This document shows, piece by piece, positions 5,270 to 6,214 of a DNA stretch of 6,214 nucleotides. The first letter of the stretch is position 1. Each line of letters begins with the position of its first letter. The notes below the pieces were generated by a model. The model saw only the letters and a program-made list of their open reading frames with translations. It had not been told where the DNA came from and searched no databases. A program made the position numbers and the translations under genes. Origin of the DNA: Armatimonadota bacterium. GTDB taxonomy: Bacteria > Sysuimicrobiota > Sysuimicrobiia > Sysuimicrobiales > JACQTN01. Location: assembly GCA_016210785.1 (NCBI GenBank), contig JACQTN010000118.1:1-6214 (forward strand), written 5' to 3'.

Positions 5270-5405
5270 CGCGCCTGCCTCCTACGCTTGAGGGATTTTC
5301 GACCTCCACGCTGTGGGCGCGGAAGCGAACCATGAGGTCGGCAATGCGGGCGACCGGAGTGGCCTCCAGATCTCCGGCGACACGGGTGGTCCAGCGAGGG
5401 CTCAA
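5244..5405 (-). CDS. possible small ORF between hyuB and fmdA
   Basis: The frame is open from the HyuB stop (5484) to TGA 5246-5244, with TTG at 5405 as the only plausible start and no clear RBS. The middle reads T-T-R-V-A-G-D-L-E-A-T-P-V-A-R-I-A-D-L-M-V-R-F-R-A-H-S-V-E-V-E-N-P at GC-rich third positions, which looks like real protein with an amphipathic helix. I do not recognise a family. The end overlaps the fmdA RBS and its first ~26 nt. It may be an intact small gene, the tail of a gene broken by an indel, or a chance frame. Confidence 0.3.
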   Translation of the reverse strand: MSPRWTTRVAGDLEATPVARIADLMVRFRAHSVEVENPSSVGGRRDGRTCFAI

Positions 5406-5458
5406 TTGTCTGCGCGGCCTGATCCTGTGATCAGCCGATCCGCGCAGCCTTGAATTGA
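5402..5458. repeat. 57-bp imperfect palindrome in the hyuB-fmdA gap
   Basis: Three nested arms pair: TCAATT (5402-5407) with AATTGA (5453-5458), CTGCGCGG (5410-5417) with CCGCGCAG (5440-5447), and CTGATC (5419-5424) with GATCAG (5429-5434) around a 4-nt loop. That is 20 Watson-Crick pairs with small internal loops. It begins 26 bp past the HyuB stop and lies 133 bp before the fmdA ATG. It could attenuate or process the hyuB-fmdA transcript, or be a REP/MITE-type element. No T tract follows on either strand. Confidence 0.6.
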
Positions 5459-5483
5459 CGCACGGTGAATCACGGCCAGGGGT

Positions 5484-6214
5484 TCAACCGACTCCATAGT
5501 CGCGCGCCGCCGCGTCCGGTGAGATGTACTCGTTCTCCAGGTCGCTGGCCGCCAGCGCGCGGTCGCGTTTTTTGGGGTCCCCTACACCGCCGCCGCCGCC
5601 CACGTCCACACGCAGCACCTGGCCCGGCTGAAGGACGAGGCACCCGTCCATGAGCTCCGGGTCTCGCCGGGTGAGGGCGCGCCCGTCCAGGGACATCGCG
5701 CCCCGGCCGCCGGAGCGCCCCCCGAGAAGCCCGTAGGCGGGGTGGTCGATCATGCGCATGGAGAACGAGATTGTCACCGGTGTTCCCTGGCCAGGGGCGA
5801 GCGTGTACGCGACACGCTGGCCGCACCCGCCCCGCCACCGGCCCGCGCCGCCGGAATCCGTAAGGATTTCCTTCTCGAGGGCGACCACCGGCACGCGCTG
5901 CTCCAGAACCTCCACGGAGCAGTTGGAGGCACTGCTGGGGAACAGCGTCCCGGTCAGCCCGTCTTTGTACCCCAGGGCCCCCATCCCACCCCCGACGATG
6001 GACATCGTGCCGAAGGCCCGCCCGTCCGGCCACCGCCCGTAGAACTTGGCGGTGTACTGCAGCCCGGTCTGGGCCATGATCCGATCCGGAATCGCCTGGG
6101 CCAGGCAGCCGGAAATGGCGGCATCGATGTGGGCGGCCGTGTTGTAGCGGGACATCGTCGCCGCGGGGAAGCGCGCATTGAGAATGCATCCCGGCGGAGC
6201 GATGACGGTGAGGG
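5484..6214 (-). CDS. hyuB: hydantoinase B/oxoprolinase (HyuB) C-terminal part
   Basis: This is the last 242 residues of the B subunit of the ATP-dependent N-methylhydantoinase / 5-oxoprolinase / acetone carboxylase superfamily, which with HyuA opens a cyclic amide such as hydantoin or 5-oxoproline. The frame enters from the right edge reading V-I-A-P-P-G-C-I-L-N-A-R-F-P-A-A, then R-Y-N-T-A-A-H-I-D-A-A-I, G-G-G-M-G-A, P-S-S-A-S-N-C-S-V-E-V-L-E, T-D-S-G-G-A-G-R-W-R-G-G-C-G, and near the end the G-G-G-G-G-V-G-D-P-x-x-R-D motif followed by E-Y-I-S-P-D-A-A-A-R-D-Y-G-V. All are standard C-terminal HyuB features. It stops abruptly at D-Y-G-V-G; one extra base would give D-Y-G-V-x-L-N-P-W-P ending at 5470, closer to family C-termini. 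HyuA would be expected beyond the right edge. Confidence 0.92.
   Translation of the reverse strand, partial: LTVIAPPGCILNARFPAATMSRYNTAAHIDAAISGCLAQAIPDRIMAQTGLQYTAKFYGRWPDGRAFGTMSIVGGGMGALGYKDGLTGTLFPSSASNCSVEVLEQRVPVVALEKEILTDSGGAGRWRGGCGQRVAYTLAPGQGTPVTISFSMRMIDHPAYGLLGGRSGGRGAMSLDGRALTRRDPELMDGCLVLQPGQVLRVDVGGGGGVGDPKKRDRALAASDLENEYISPDAAARDYGVG

Noticed and set aside
5470..6189. Minus-strand ORF of 239 codons overlapping hyuB
   Set aside because: It is an Arg/Gly/Pro-rich out-of-frame shadow of hyuB; only its last few codons matter, as a possible true HyuB end after a one-base loss.
1..6214. CRISPR array, insertion sequence or rRNA
   Set aside because: No regularly spaced repeats, transposase motifs, terminal inverted repeats or conserved rRNA segments were seen on either strand.

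Overview
The window is high-GC bacterial DNA with short intergenic gaps, Shine-Dalgarno sites and frequent GTG starts. The gene content (NodU/TobZ-type carbamoyltransferase module, acetamidase beside hydantoinase B, a DUF4258/DUF2283 pair) is of the sort found in uncultured soil or subsurface lineages such as Rokubacteria/Methylomirabilota, Chloroflexota or Armatimonadota. That placement is a guess; nothing here fixes the phylum.

Left third (1-2800). The C-terminal part of an SGNH/GDSL-type hydrolase runs on + from the left edge, followed by a decayed second SGNH C-terminus. Convergent to them is a tightly coupled minus-strand operon: an 87-aa membrane protein (2800-2537), an O-carbamoyltransferase (2540-745) whose start overlaps the previous stop as GTGA, and a 59-aa DUF5989 membrane protein (741-562) starting 3 nt after the carbamoyltransferase stop. 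The carbamoyltransferase carries a one-base deletion near 1107 that splits off its last ~120 residues. Such modules add carbamoyl groups to hydroxyls of polysaccharides or secondary metabolites. The two small membrane proteins probably tie the enzyme to the membrane.

Middle (2801-4321). This is an accessory-looking stretch. It holds a 28-codon ORF with a textbook ribosome binding site, then a 75-bp imperfect inverted repeat resembling an integron attC site, then a shikimate-kinase-like P-loop gene that is frameshifted and short. A perfect-stem hairpin separates this from a minus-strand toxin-antitoxin-like pair, DUF4258 then DUF2283. The 317-bp gap after that holds a tRNA-T-arm-like hairpin flanked by 90-bp-spaced direct repeats, and a possible remnant of another reading frame.

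Right third (4322-6214). A minus-strand catabolic pair: the C-terminal 242 residues of hydantoinase B/oxoprolinase (HyuB) running in from the right edge, and a complete acetamidase/formamidase (FmdA). Between them lie a 57-bp imperfect palindrome and a possible small ORF. Together they suggest breakdown of cyclic or simple amides to release ammonia.

A recurring oddity is that three reading frames (carbamoyltransferase, P-loop kinase, SGNH relic), and possibly the HyuB tail, are each repaired by adding one base. This may be assembly error rather than biology and should be settled before calling any of them pseudogenes.
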